The notes below the pieces were generated by a model that was not told the origin of the DNA, searched no databases, and saw only the letters and a program-made list of their open reading frames with translations. A program made the position numbers and the translations under genes. Below are positions 1 through 8,309 of a stretch of 37,183 bases of DNA, in pieces. Positions within the stretch are counted from its first letter, which is position 1, and the number at the start of each line of letters is the position of its first letter. The stretch is from Burkholderiaceae bacterium (GTDB taxonomy: Bacteria; Pseudomonadota; Gammaproteobacteria; Burkholderiales; Burkholderiaceae_C): positions 1-37,183 of the forward strand of contig JAMLIQ010000024.1 of NCBI GenBank assembly GCA_023954095.1, given 5' to 3'.

Positions 1-2
1 GG

Positions 3-191
3 CTGACGGTGCAGGACTTTCATCTGCTGGTACGGCTGAAGGTGTTCAACACCGAACAGATGAACCAGGCGGTGTTTGCGTTTAGGCGGTATGAAGATGC
101 GTCGCTGCGCTACACCGGCATCCCGAGCCACGATGGGCTGACCCACTACGGCTTGTATGACACTGTGGTGGCAAAAGACCAATGCTATTAA
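3..191 (+). CDS. C-terminal end of an unidentified protein (5' end outside window)
   Basis: An open frame enters from the left edge and stops at TAA 189-191, giving the last 62 residues of a longer protein. The tail is rich in aromatic and charged residues (for example RRYEDASLRYTGI, then HYGLYDTVV). I do not recognise the family and assign no function. A GTG at position 9 could be taken as a start, but the frame is open upstream of it, so a partial gene is the simpler reading. The stop codon lies inside the first copy of the intergenic palindromic repeat. The gene converges on the export operon that ends at 248. Confidence 0.6.
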   Translation: MTVQDFHLLVRLKVFNTEQMNQAVFAFRRYEDASLRYTGIPSHDGLTHYGLYDTVVAKDQCY

Positions 192-230
192 TTTAATAGC
201 TTGCGGCGCTTACCCCTATTGCCATAGGGC
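184..230. repeat. Intergenic palindromic repeat, copy 1
   Basis: GCTATTAA (184-191) pairs perfectly with TTAATAGC (193-200). It is followed by GGCGCTTACC and a second hairpin, CCCTAT (214-219) with ATAGGG (224-229). The arrangement of an ATAGC palindrome followed by a GCGCTTAC-type hairpin recurs at about 10620, 14980, 18830 and 32720 in this window. Confidence 0.6.
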
Positions 231-238
231 CACTTTTT
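214..238 (+). terminator. Possible terminator between convergent genes
   Basis: Hairpin CCCTAT-TGCC-ATAGGG is followed after four bases by TTTTT (234-238). It sits 22 bases after the stop of the partial gene and just before the 3' end of the opposing permease gene. The stem is short and the T tract is separated from it, so efficiency is uncertain. Confidence 0.35.
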
Positions 239-247
239 ACCCAAAAA

Positions 248-1450
248 TCATTCGTGGCGCAAGGCGTCGATCGGATCCATGCGCGCCGCCCGCCGTGCCG
301 GAAAGTAGCCAAACAACACGCCGATACCGGCCGAGAACACAAAGGACAGCAGGTTCACCCCCGGGTTGAACAGGTAAGGCACCCCCATCACCTGCGACAG
401 CACCACGGAAGCCCCTGTGGCCAGCACGATGCCCAGCAGCCCGCCCAGCGCAGCCAGCACCACGGCCTCGATCAGGAACTGCAGCAGCACCTCGCGCTCG
501 AGCGCGCCAATGGCCAGGCGCAGGCCGATTTCGCGCGTGCGCTCGGTCACACTCACCAGCATGATGTTCATGATGCCGATGCCGCCCACCAGCAGGCTCA
601 CGGCCGCCACGGCGCCCAGCAGCATGGTCATGACCTTGGTGGTGCCCGAAAGGGTGTCGGCCAGCTGCTTGGTGTCGAGCACGTTGAAGTTGTCTTCGTC
701 CGCGTCGGCCAGCTTGCGCCGCTCGCGCAGCAGCTGCGTCAGACTGGCCTTCACGCGATCGGGGTCGCTGCCGTCCTGCATGGAAACCAGCAGGGTCTGC
801 ACCCGGGTGCTGCCCGTCACGCGGCGCTGCAGAGTCTTGAGGGGCAGCAGCACCACCTCGTCCTGGTCATTGCCAAAAGCGCCCTGTCCCTTGGAGCCCA
901 GCACACCAATGATTTCGCAGGACATCTGACGCACCCGCAGCTGCCCACCCACGGCATCGCCGTCGCCGAACAGCTCGCGCCGCAACGTCTCCCCGATCAG
1001 GCACACCGCCGCGCCGGCGCGCAGCTCGTCATCGGTAAATTCACGCCCGAGGCGCACCACCCAGTTGCCGGTTTCCAGCCAGGCGTTGGTGCTGCCGATG
1101 ACGCTGGTCGTCCAGTTGCGCCCGCCCGCCACCACCGTGGCACCGGTGCGCCCTTCCGGCGCCACGGCCCGGATACCCCCGATCTGCTGGGCAATGGCAT
1201 CGGCATCCACATCCTTGAACGACGGAGCCCCCCCGCTGCCCGGCCCCATGCGCTGGCCCGGCCGCACCTGCAGCAGGTTGGTGCCCAAGCCAGAGATCTG
1301 GTTCTGCACGGCCATGGTGGCGCCGTTGCCCAGCGTCACCATGGTGATGACCGCGCTCACCCCGATCACGATCCCCAGAATGGTGAGAAACGAGCGCATC
1401 AGATTGCGCCGGATGGAGCGCAGCGCCAGCAACAAGGTGTTAAACAGCAT
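248..1450 (-). CDS. MacB-like ABC transporter permease (FtsX-type)
   Basis: A 400-residue inner-membrane permease of the MacB/FtsX class. It has one N-terminal transmembrane helix (about residues 18-40), a large periplasmic domain (about 45-270), and three C-terminal helices in the FtsX fold, with the typical GGIGIMNIMLVSVTERTREI stretch before the second helix. MacB-type permeases do not move substrate through the membrane; they transmit ATP hydrolysis to the periplasm and drive export through an adaptor and an outer membrane channel. The ATG at 1450 is chosen because GGAGG lies 7 bases upstream; an in-frame ATG farther upstream would run deep into the preceding gene. It overlaps the ATPase gene by 11 bases. 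ATPase and permease, fused in E. coli MacB, are separate here. Substrate unknown (macrolide, peptide or lipid-like). Confidence 0.9.
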   Translation of the reverse strand: MLFNTLLLALRSIRRNLMRSFLTILGIVIGVSAVITMVTLGNGATMAVQNQISGLGTNLLQVRPGQRMGPGSGGAPSFKDVDADAIAQQIGGIRAVAPEGRTGATVVAGGRNWTTSVIGSTNAWLETGNWVVRLGREFTDDELRAGAAVCLIGETLRRELFGDGDAVGGQLRVRQMSCEIIGVLGSKGQGAFGNDQDEVVLLPLKTLQRRVTGSTRVQTLLVSMQDGSDPDRVKASLTQLLRERRKLADADEDNFNVLDTKQLADTLSGTTKVMTMLLGAVAAVSLLVGGIGIMNIMLVSVTERTREIGLRLAIGALEREVLLQFLIEAVVLAALGGLLGIVLATGASVVLSQVMGVPYLFNPGVNLLSFVFSAGIGVLFGYFPARRAARMDPIDALRHE

Positions 1451-2210
1451 CAGGTGCCTCCAGCGCCGCAGCGCGCAGGCCCACGGGATGCGGGTTGGGC
1501 AGGTCGCTGTCCACCACGCCATCCACAAAGCGCACGATGCGCCGGGCGTACTGCGCCATGTCGGCCTCGTGGGTCACCATCAGCACGGTGATGCCCTGAT
1601 CGTGGTTGAGCTTCCAGAGCAGTTCCATGATTTCATGGCTGCGCTGGGTATCAAGATTGCCCGTGGGCTCATCGGCCAGCAGCACGGCGGGCTCGGTGAC
1701 AATGGCGCGCGCAATGGCCACGCGCTGCTGCTGCCCGCCCGACAGTTCGCCCGGCGTATGGTGTTCCCAGCCCTTGAGACCCACCGCATCGAGGGCCCGT
1801 GCGGCGGCGGCATGGCGCGCGCGCGCAGACTCGCCGCGGTACAGCAGCGGCAGCTCCACGTTCTCCTGGGCCGAGGTGCGCGCCAGGAGGTTGAATCCCT
1901 GGAACACAAAGCCGAAGAAGCGCCGCCGCAGACGCGCCCGCTCGTCGCGCGAGAGCGACTCCACGCGAACGCCCTGGAAAAGATAGGTCCCCGCCGTGGG
2001 GCGGTCCAGGCAGCCCAGCGTGTTCATGGCGGTGGACTTGCCGGACCCGCTGGGCCCCATGATGGCCACGAAATCACCGCGCGCAATATCCAGATCCACC
2101 CCCTTGAGCGCCTGGAAGGCCAGCGCCCCTTCGCCATAGACCTTGGTCACCCCCCGCAGGCGGATCAGCGGGGCGGCGGCGGCCGACGCTGTGCGGGCAG
2201 GCTCGCTCAT
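1440..2210 (-). CDS. MacB/LolD-type ABC transporter ATPase
   Basis: A 256-residue cytoplasmic ATPase that powers the adjacent FtsX-type permease. Walker A is GPSGSGKST (residues 52-60), the signature is [14 protein letters not shown] (from 156), and Walker B runs into ADEPTGNLD (about 179-187). The tail after the H-loop (VTHEAD) is short, as in LolD and the MacB N-domain. The start overlaps the adaptor stop as ATGA (2207-2210), which points to translational coupling. Family and complex are clear; substrate is not. Confidence 0.93.
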   Translation of the reverse strand: MSEPARTASAAAAPLIRLRGVTKVYGEGALAFQALKGVDLDIARGDFVAIMGPSGSGKSTAMNTLGCLDRPTAGTYLFQGVRVESLSRDERARLRRRFFGFVFQGFNLLARTSAQENVELPLLYRGESARARHAAAARALDAVGLKGWEHHTPGELSGGQQQRVAIARAIVTEPAVLLADEPTGNLDTQRSHEIMELLWKLNHDQGITVLMVTHEADMAQYARRIVRFVDGVVDSDLPNPHPVGLRAAALEAPDAV

Positions 2211-3550
2211 GGCGCCGCCCCGGCGCTGCGCTGGTCCGTGATGACGGCCATGCCGGGCTCCAGCGCCTCGCTGGCCACCTCCGTCATGCGGCCATCGCTG
2301 ATACCCACGGTGACATTCACCGCCTGGGGCGCGCCGTCCTTGAGTACCCAGATCTGCCGGGTCTTCGCGGCTGCGTCGGTCTTGTCGCCGCCCGCCGGGC
2401 GGCGGGAACTGCTGCGCGGCAGGCGCGGCATCAATTGGGACATGATGCCGCCGCCCGACGAGGCGGCAGGCCGCGCCGCGCCGGCCGCAGACACGGGGAC
2501 GAAACGCAGCGCCGTATTGGGCACCATGAGAACACCGTTGCGCTCGGTGGAAGTGATGGTGGCAGCCGCCGTCATGCCGGGGCGCAGGCTCAGGTCCGAG
2601 TTATCGACCTGCAGCCACGAGATATACGTCACCACGTTGTCGGTCTTGGTCGAACCGTAGGCCACACGGGTGATGGTGGCCGGGTACTTGCGGGCAGGGT
2701 AGGCACTGACCGTGAAACTGGCCTTCTGCCCATCGCGCACGGCACCCACGTCGGCTTCGTCCACATTCACCTGCAACTGCAGCTGCGTCAGGTCTTCGGC
2801 CACGGTGAACAGGGTGACAGCCTGCAGCGACGCGGCCACCGCGTTGCCCGGGTCCACGGTGCGCGTGAGCACCACGCCATCGATGGGCGAGCGGATGGAC
2901 GCCTTGGACAGATTGGTCTCATCGGTGGACAGCGCGGCCTTGGCGTCCTCCACGCTGGCGCGGGCACTGGTCTCGTCGGCCCGCGCACGTTCCAGGGTGG
3001 CGCGGCCGGCATCCAGCTCGGCGGCCGAGGGCACCTTGCCGCCGGAAAGGCGGGCCACTTCCTCCAGCCGCGCCAGGTTGGCCTGCGCCTCCCGCACCGT
3101 GGCCCCCGACTGCGCCAGCCGTGCATGGGCCGAAGCGAGCGAGGCGCGCGAGCGCAGCACCTGGGACGAGAGCTTGGCCGTGTCCAGTTCCACCAGCACC
3201 TGCCCCTTCTTGATCTTGTCGTTCACGTCCACCAGAACGCTGCGCACCGTACCCGACAACTCGCTGCCGACGTTCACCGAGCGTGTCGGCTGCAGGGTTC
3301 CGTTGGCAGCCACCGTAAGGGTGAGGCTGCCGCGCCGCACCTCCTCGGTCACATAGCTGGGCGCAGCATTGCTGCGCTTTTGTGCCTGCCAGTAGTACAG
3401 CCCGCCCGCCAGCAGCGCTGCGCAGGCCAGGGCCAGCCACAGCATGGGGCGCTGCCACCAGCGGCGTGCCAGGCCATCGCCCAGCAGGGCCTGCAAATCG
3501 GCAGCATTGGGACTGGAGCCGGTGTCGGTATTTTTGGAGGAGGTCGTCAT
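2207..3550 (-). CDS. MacA-like periplasmic adaptor (membrane fusion protein)
   Basis: A 447-residue HlyD/MacA-type adaptor that links the inner-membrane MacB-like pump to an outer membrane channel. It has a cytoplasmic N-terminus, one transmembrane helix (about residues 35-54), a beta-barrel/lipoyl half-motif, a long alpha-hairpin rich in Ala, Arg and Glu (about 120-210), the second lipoyl half, and a C-terminal membrane-proximal domain. The start at 3550 is preferred because a longer in-frame start would overlap the upstream outer membrane gene; no strong ribosome binding site is visible. A Ser/Pro/Gly-rich loop before the final domain (around AASSGGG) looks longer than in E. coli MacA. It lies 61 bases after the channel gene. 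Confidence 0.9.
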   Translation of the reverse strand: MTTSSKNTDTGSSPNAADLQALLGDGLARRWWQRPMLWLALACAALLAGGLYYWQAQKRSNAAPSYVTEEVRRGSLTLTVAANGTLQPTRSVNVGSELSGTVRSVLVDVNDKIKKGQVLVELDTAKLSSQVLRSRASLASAHARLAQSGATVREAQANLARLEEVARLSGGKVPSAAELDAGRATLERARADETSARASVEDAKAALSTDETNLSKASIRSPIDGVVLTRTVDPGNAVAASLQAVTLFTVAEDLTQLQLQVNVDEADVGAVRDGQKASFTVSAYPARKYPATITRVAYGSTKTDNVVTYISWLQVDNSDLSLRPGMTAAATITSTERNGVLMVPNTALRFVPVSAAGAARPAASSGGGIMSQLMPRLPRSSSRRPAGGDKTDAAAKTRQIWVLKDGAPQAVNVTVGISDGRMTEVASEALEPGMAVITDQRSAGAAP

Positions 3551-3611
3551 GGCATCAAAGTCAGGTAAGTCACGCGCAGCCGTACGCGCCGCGCCGCGTG
3601 TGCAGTCAAGG

Positions 3612-5006
3612 TCACTGCCAGCCACCGCCCAGCGCCTTGTACAGGCGCACATGGCCGGCGCCCGCATTGGCGATGGAAATGGCCACACTGTCCTGGGTAG
3701 AGAGCAGGGTGCGCTGGGTATCCAGCACGGCCTGGAAGTCGATCAGACCGCTTTCGTAGCGGTTCTGCGCCAGGAGCGCAGCATTCCCGGCCGCATCGGC
3801 TGCGGCCTGCAGGCGCACCAGGCGCTCGCGCTCGCCACGCAGGGCCACCAGTGCATCTTCCACGTCCTGGAGGGCAGTCAGCACCGTGGCCTCGTAGTTC
3901 ACGCGCGCCTGCTCCAGCGCCGCCTCCTGCACACGCACCTGGGCGCGGGCAGCGCCCCCGTCGAACAAGGGTACAGAGATGCCGCCCAGCAACGAATGGA
4001 CGACCGAAGCGCCATCGCCCAGCGCGCCCAGCGTCAGCGCCCGCAGGCCCAGCGAGCCACTGATGCGAAAGCTGGGGTAGCGCGCTGCATCCGCCTGCGC
4101 CACACGCGCCAGCGCGGCGGCAATACGTTCCTCGGCCTGGCGTACATCCGGCCGCTGGCGCAGTGTTTCGGCGGGAATGGCCAGCACCAGGTCGTCCGGC
4201 GCCCGGGGCACAGGGCGCGGACTGGCAAGCAGGGTATCGAGCGCCCCCGGCGCGCGGCCCGTCAACACGGCCAGCGCGTGGCGACTTTGCGCCAGATTGG
4301 CTTGCAGCTGCGGAATCTGCGCGGCCGTTTGCTCGGCGGCGGCACGGGCCTGCTCGGACACCAGCGATGTCGTCAACCCGGCCTGCACGCGCCAGTCCGT
4401 CATCTGCAGGGTTTCGCGCTGGCTGGCCAGGTTGCGCTGTGCAATGGACAAGCGCTCCTGCAGCCCCCGCAGGGTGATGTAGTTGACAGCCACTTCGGCG
4501 GCCAGCGACACCTGCACCTGCGCCAGCCCCGCCTGCGCGGCACGTGCATCGGCCTCGCTGGCATCGGCACCGGCGTGCAGGCGCCCAAACACGTCGGGTT
4601 CCCAGGCGGCATCGAAGCCGAGTTGAAAGCTGTTGCCCGTGCTGCCCGCAGAACGGCTGCGCTGCGCCGAGCCCGACGCATTCACGCTGGGCCGCAGCCC
4701 CGCCTGCTGCACCTGCGCCTGGGCGCGTGCCTGCTGCAAAGCGGCCTGGGCGCTGCGCACACTGGTGTGGGCCTGCAAGGCCTGGCCGACCAGCTCCGTC
4801 AATTGCGGGTCGCCAAAACGCTGCCACCATTGCGCCAGCGGCGTGGCCTCGGCGCCAGGCGCTGCAGGGCTGCCGGGCGCCTTCGACCAGTCTGTGGGAA
4901 CAGGCAGCACAGGCAGCGCAGCATGGGGCGGCGCCATGGACGCACATCCCGCCAGCAAGGCCAGTGTGGCAGCCAGGGGCAGACGGAGGCGGCGGGAGAA
5001 AAACAT
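3612..5006 (-). CDS. NodT-family outer membrane efflux lipoprotein (TolC-like)
   Basis: A 464-residue outer membrane factor that would form the exit duct of the tripartite pump. The N-terminus is a lipoprotein signal ending LLAGC, with the lipidated Cys at residue 21. Two OEP repeats follow, rich in Ala, Gln and Arg, and the C-terminus (RLYKALGGGW) is typical of RND/MacAB channel proteins. There are tandem ATGs at 5009 and 5006; the second is chosen because AAGG lies 5 bases upstream. It is the first gene of the four-gene operon, so the system brings its own channel instead of borrowing TolC. Confidence 0.9.
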   Translation of the reverse strand: MFFSRRLRLPLAATLALLAGCASMAPPHAALPVLPVPTDWSKAPGSPAAPGAEATPLAQWWQRFGDPQLTELVGQALQAHTSVRSAQAALQQARAQAQVQQAGLRPSVNASGSAQRSRSAGSTGNSFQLGFDAAWEPDVFGRLHAGADASEADARAAQAGLAQVQVSLAAEVAVNYITLRGLQERLSIAQRNLASQRETLQMTDWRVQAGLTTSLVSEQARAAAEQTAAQIPQLQANLAQSRHALAVLTGRAPGALDTLLASPRPVPRAPDDLVLAIPAETLRQRPDVRQAEERIAAALARVAQADAARYPSFRISGSLGLRALTLGALGDGASVVHSLLGGISVPLFDGGAARAQVRVQEAALEQARVNYEATVLTALQDVEDALVALRGERERLVRLQAAADAAGNAALLAQNRYESGLIDFQAVLDTQRTLLSTQDSVAISIANAGAGHVRLYKALGGGWQ

Positions 5007-5104
5007 CATGACCTTGGAGGAAACAGCGAAGAACGCGCCACGGGGTGCGCACGATGAAGGCATTGTGCCGGGTGGTCTTGTCGCATCGGCGGCACGCAGG
5101 TGAA

Positions 5105-5122
5105 GCCTGTGTAAAGACAGGC
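5105..5122 (-). terminator. Weak hairpin after the glutathione S-transferase gene
   Basis: GCCTGT and ACAGGC (6 base pairs, 6-base loop) lie 31 bases past the GST stop on the minus strand, ahead of the export operon. There is no T tract, so it may only be a transcript-stabilising hairpin. Confidence 0.25.
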
Positions 5123-5153
5123 ACCCTTGCACGCCAGCGGCTCCCGCCACGCG

Positions 5154-5813
5154 TCAGGCCCTGCGCGCCTGGGCCCGCAGGGCCTGGTGTGCGGGCCGCT
5201 CCAGGCAACGCTCCAGCCACGCCCCGGTGGCTGGAAAGGCCTCCATCAGCGCACGCGCCGGGCGCGCCCAGCCCAGCACGCTGGCCACGCACAGGTCGGC
5301 CACCGTAAAACGTCCTGCCGCCAGAAAAGGCAGCCCTTGCGCGCTCTGCTGCGCCAGATGCTGCTCCAGCACCCGCAGCGGCACATGCAGGCGTTTTTCA
5401 GCGGCCTCGGCCAGGTCGGCCTTGCGCTGCCCGGGCGGCATGGCCACGCGGTGCATCAGCACCGTCAAGGCATCTTTCTCCACCTCGGTCACCGACCAGA
5501 AGCTCCAGCGCAGGGCCTCGGCATCTTCGCGCGGCGTGGCCGGTGCAAGGTCGCTGCCATCGCCCCTGCCATGGCGCCGCGCCAGGTACAGGGCACAGGC
5601 CATGCTTTCCCACACCACCACCTCACCCTCGGGGCGGTGGTCCACCAGCACCGGAATGCGGCCATTCGGATTGAGTGCCAGAAAGCCGGGCGTGCGCGTG
5701 GCGCCTCCCTGGTAGGGCGTCTCCACATGCTCGAAAGACAGGCCCAGTTCAGCGGCCGCCCACAGCGGGCGTACAGCGCGGGATGCGGCAATGCCGTAAA
5801 TCGTCAAAGACAT
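5154..5813 (-). CDS. Glutathione S-transferase family protein
   Basis: A 219-residue soluble protein with an N-terminal thioredoxin-like domain (residues 1-80: start MSLTIYG, the NPNGRIPVLVD segment with its cis-Pro, and WESMA for glutathione gamma-Glu contacts) and an all-helical C-terminal domain with VADLCVASVLGWA. Length is normal for bacterial GSTs. AGGAGG lies 7 bases before the ATG. The substrate cannot be told from sequence; beta-proteobacterial GSTs of this kind handle electrophiles, peroxides or aromatic breakdown intermediates. Confidence 0.9.
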   Translation of the reverse strand: MSLTIYGIAASRAVRPLWAAAELGLSFEHVETPYQGGATRTPGFLALNPNGRIPVLVDHRPEGEVVVWESMACALYLARRHGRGDGSDLAPATPREDAEALRWSFWSVTEVEKDALTVLMHRVAMPPGQRKADLAEAAEKRLHVPLRVLEQHLAQQSAQGLPFLAAGRFTVADLCVASVLGWARPARALMEAFPATGAWLERCLERPAHQALRAQARRA

Positions 5814-5847
5814 GGAAACGTCCTCCTGTGATCCGCGGCCCCACCCG

Positions 5848-6063
5848 TCATCGCCGTTCCAGCCACCACTGGATCACATACTTGGCCAGGAAGCCCAGAA
5901 AACCTACGCCCAGGCCCAGAAAGATCACAAATGTCCCAAAGCGGCCGGCCTTGGACTCCCAGGCCAGGTGCCCAATGATGAAGACCATGAACAGGATGAA
6001 TGCCCCCACCCCATAGGTCAGAAAGAACCCCGCGATCTGCGCCTCGGTGTAGCCAAAAATCAC
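5848..6063 (-). CDS. DUF2788 small membrane protein
   Basis: A 71-residue protein with two transmembrane helices (about residues 10-30 and 42-62) and the DUF2788 pattern FGYTEAQIAGFFLTYGVG followed by GHLAWESKAGRFGTF. The GTG at 6063 is chosen over an ATG 45 bases upstream: GGAG lies 7 bases before it, it overlaps the stop of the DUF2189 gene as GTGA, and the protein then has the usual family length. Function unknown. Coupling to the DUF2189 gene suggests the two membrane proteins work together. Confidence 0.8.
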   Translation of the reverse strand: MIFGYTEAQIAGFFLTYGVGAFILFMVFIIGHLAWESKAGRFGTFVIFLGLGVGFLGFLAKYVIQWWLERR

Positions 6064-6923
6064 GATGCCGCTCCGTTGTGTTGCTCCGTAACCGCCCCAG
6101 GCGCCCACACGCCAGGCTCGCGCAGCGGCAGACTGGAAGCATCCACCAGGTCACGGTAGGCGTGCCAGCTGGCATGGCCCAGCACAGGCATGACCACGGC
6201 CAGGCCCAGCATCATGGGCACCATGCCGAGCAGGGTCAGCGCAAGAATCAAGGCCGTCCACAGGGCCATCGTGGCCGGGTTGGCCAGCACCGCCTGCCAG
6301 CTCGTGAGCACCGCCTGCCACAGGCCGACGCGCCGGTCGAGCAGCAGCGGCATCGCGACCACACTGGAGGCAAAAATGGGCGCAGCCAGCAGACTGCCCA
6401 GCGCCAGCCAGAGTGCAAAAAGCGTGCTGTCCGGCGCCAGCACCACATGCGTGATGAAATCAATCGGGCTGCGGATGGGCACAGGCGCCAGCAGCGTGAT
6501 GAGCGCGGACGACACCAGCACCCAGCCCGTGCCCGCCAGCGCCAGCAAGGCGCCGAACTGCACCAGACACCAGTAATCGTTGCCCCACTTGCTGCGGTGG
6601 CTGCTCTGCCAGAAAAGCCAGGTGCGCACGACCACCGCCAACCCGGCGGGCTCACCGCGCTCGAGCGCGCGGCTCAGCACGTAAAAGCTGGTGGCCAGCA
6701 CCGGGGCCACCACCAGAAAGCCCGACATCGCCCCGGCCAGCAGCCAAAAACGGTCATGGGCCACCACTGCGATCAGCATGCCGAATACCGCCAGCGCCAG
6801 CCCGTACACCAGGCTGGCGGCGCCCGAGCGCAGCATGTCACGCCAGCCCAGCGCCAGCCAGGTCAATGGCCTTGTGAAGACGACGGAACGCACCTGGGGC
6901 AAAGCAGCGCGGGGTTGGGGCAT
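6060..6923 (-). CDS. DUF2189 integral membrane protein
   Basis: A 287-residue inner-membrane protein with about six hydrophobic helices. It matches the DUF2189 pattern: PLTWLALGWRDM near residue 20, then a helix pair, GFLVVAPVLATSFYVLSRA, and ERGEP. The ATG at 6923 leaves a 7-base gap to the HAD gene upstream. It overlaps the following DUF2788 gene by four bases. No enzymatic motif is visible and the family has no assigned function that I know of. Confidence 0.8.
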   Translation of the reverse strand: MPQPRAALPQVRSVVFTRPLTWLALGWRDMLRSGAASLVYGLALAVFGMLIAVVAHDRFWLLAGAMSGFLVVAPVLATSFYVLSRALERGEPAGLAVVVRTWLFWQSSHRSKWGNDYWCLVQFGALLALAGTGWVLVSSALITLLAPVPIRSPIDFITHVVLAPDSTLFALWLALGSLLAAPIFASSVVAMPLLLDRRVGLWQAVLTSWQAVLANPATMALWTALILALTLLGMVPMMLGLAVVMPVLGHASWHAYRDLVDASSLPLREPGVWAPGAVTEQHNGAAS

Positions 6924-6930
6924 AACGCGA

Positions 6931-7662
6931 TCAGAAGGTAGGGTTGATGGAAACCGGGGCCAGCAGCGGCTTGAGCGCATGCAGGCTGCTCACCACCGCA
7001 TGGGGCCTCGTGCCCGGGTGCGGCCAGTCTGCATTTTCGCGGTTGAGCCAGACAGTCTGCATGCCTGCACGCAGGGCGCCCAACCCATCGAGGTGGGCAT
7101 CATCGCCGATGTGCAGCACCTGGGCCGCAGACACGCCTGCTGCCTGGGCCCCACGGTGGAAGACGCGCGCATCGGGCTTGGCGGCACCAACCTCGCGCGC
7201 ACTGATGGACGCATGAAAATAACGCCCCAGACCCACGCGCTGCAGGTCGGCATTGCCGTTGGACAACGCCACCACGGGCCAGCGGCTGCTGAGGTATTCG
7301 AGCGCGGGCAACGCATCCTCGAACAGATCCACGCGCTGGCGTTCATCGAAGAACACCTCGAAAGCGGGCTCGGCCAGCGCGGGGTCCTCGCCTGCCTGCG
7401 TGAGCGCCATACGGATGGACTCGCGGCGCAGCGCGCTCAGATCGTGCCGCAGATCGGGGCGCAACTGGTCCATGCGGCTGCGAAGGGCGCGCAGCGCCCC
7501 GGGCTCGGCGTACAGCGCCCGAGTGGCTGGCGCGTGCTCGGCCAGCCAGGATTGCAGGACGGACTCGGCGCGCGCGATGGTGGGCCAGATGGGCCACAAG
7601 GTGTCGTCCAGATCCAGCGTGATGGCACGAATGCGGCAGAGATCGAGGGGAATGGAGGGCAT
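6931..7662 (-). CDS. HAD-family hydrolase (phosphatase-like)
   Basis: A 243-residue cytoplasmic HAD hydrolase. Motif I is DLDDT (nucleophile Asp17, acid/base Asp19), motif II lies at VVALSNGN, motif III Lys in AAKPDARVF, and motif IV is HIGDDAHLD, binding Mg2+. A helical cap follows motif I, as in subfamily I enzymes such as YjjG and phosphoglycolate-like phosphatases. The ATG at 7662 puts motif I at the normal distance from the N-terminus; a longer frame adds 17 unlikely residues. It heads a unit with the DUF2189/DUF2788 pair. Substrate not predictable. Confidence 0.88.
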   Translation of the reverse strand: MPSIPLDLCRIRAITLDLDDTLWPIWPTIARAESVLQSWLAEHAPATRALYAEPGALRALRSRMDQLRPDLRHDLSALRRESIRMALTQAGEDPALAEPAFEVFFDERQRVDLFEDALPALEYLSSRWPVVALSNGNADLQRVGLGRYFHASISAREVGAAKPDARVFHRGAQAAGVSAAQVLHIGDDAHLDGLGALRAGMQTVWLNRENADWPHPGTRPHAVVSSLHALKPLLAPVSINPTF

Positions 7663-7825
7663 GTGCAAAAAACAGTGGGGCGCAAGCGCCATGGCGAATC
7701 GAGAATACCCCACGGCGCAAGCCCTTGCAGGGTACGGGATGTCGCACAGCCTGCCAGCCAGTCACCATGGCAAACCCTTGACGCACGACAAGCAAAACAC
7801 CGTTCGTTACCTCGATAATTCCGCC

Positions 7826-8218
7826 GTGACATCCCGCACCCCCCGCTCCCGCAAGCTGCAGCTGTCCATGGTCTTGTCCATGGTGGCGCTGTTTGCCCAG
7901 CTCTGGATGGGGCAGGTCAGCGCAGGGCACATGGCGCAGATGCTCTCCGAGCAGTTCATGCGGGGCGACATCTGCAGCGTGCAGGACATGGGCACGGAAC
8001 GGCCTGACGGCCTGCCCTCGGGCCACACCATGGGCGGCACCCTGGGCTGCCCGGTCTGCAGCGTGGCTGCCGCCAGTTTCACGCCGGGCAACGCCCAGGC
8101 CGTGCAAGAGCCACCGCCCGCGCTGGCGGTTTACGGCGCACTTTTCACATCCGCGCCCGCCCGGGCGCTGCGGCACACCAATGTGCGGCCGCCAGCGCAG
8201 GCCCCCCCGGCCGCCTGA
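7826..8218 (+). CDS. DUF2946 family protein, probable copper-linked membrane or periplasmic protein
   Basis: A 130-residue protein with a basic N-terminus, one hydrophobic segment (about residues 14-35), and the His/Cys pattern of DUF2946: HTMGGTLGCPVC, a CxxC preceded by His. This looks like a metal-binding site. The GTG at 7826 is chosen for the basic n-region; an ATG at 7868 would leave only the hydrophobic part. DUF2946 genes often sit beside copper receptors, and here an OprC-like receptor follows in the same direction after 91 bases. A copper role is inferred from that context. A GATAAT box (7814-7819) lies only six bases before the GTG, so the transcript may be nearly leaderless. Confidence 0.72.
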   Translation: MTSRTPRSRKLQLSMVLSMVALFAQLWMGQVSAGHMAQMLSEQFMRGDICSVQDMGTERPDGLPSGHTMGGTLGCPVCSVAAASFTPGNAQAVQEPPPALAVYGALFTSAPARALRHTNVRPPAQAPPAA

Positions 8219-8241
8219 ACTGTTGTCTTACTCACTTGGTT

Positions 8242-8267
8242 TGCCCGCAGCTCTCCAGCTGCGGGCA
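8242..8267. promoter_or_regulatory. Strong hairpin between the DUF2946 and oprC-like genes
   Basis: TGCCCGCAGCT (8242-8252) and AGCTGCGGGCA (8257-8267) pair over 11 bases around a CTCC loop. There is no T tract. It lies 24 bases past the DUF2946 stop and 42 before the receptor ATG. It could be an attenuator, a processing site, or a barrier that sets different levels of the two proteins. Confidence 0.4.
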
Positions 8268-8309
8268 TAGCCGTATGGGCCTGCGCCCGCCCCTTTTTGC
8301 ACCATCGCC

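Noticed and set aside
254-1591. Long open frame on the plus strand opposite the permease and ATPase genes
   Set aside because: High-GC antisense shadow: composition is His/Gln/Arg-rich without any domain, while the minus strand encodes clear MacB-like proteins.
7778-7783. TTGACG as a -35 box for the DUF2946 gene
   Set aside because: No acceptable -10 at 16-19 bases; the only good -10 (GATAAT, 7814) is 30 bases away.
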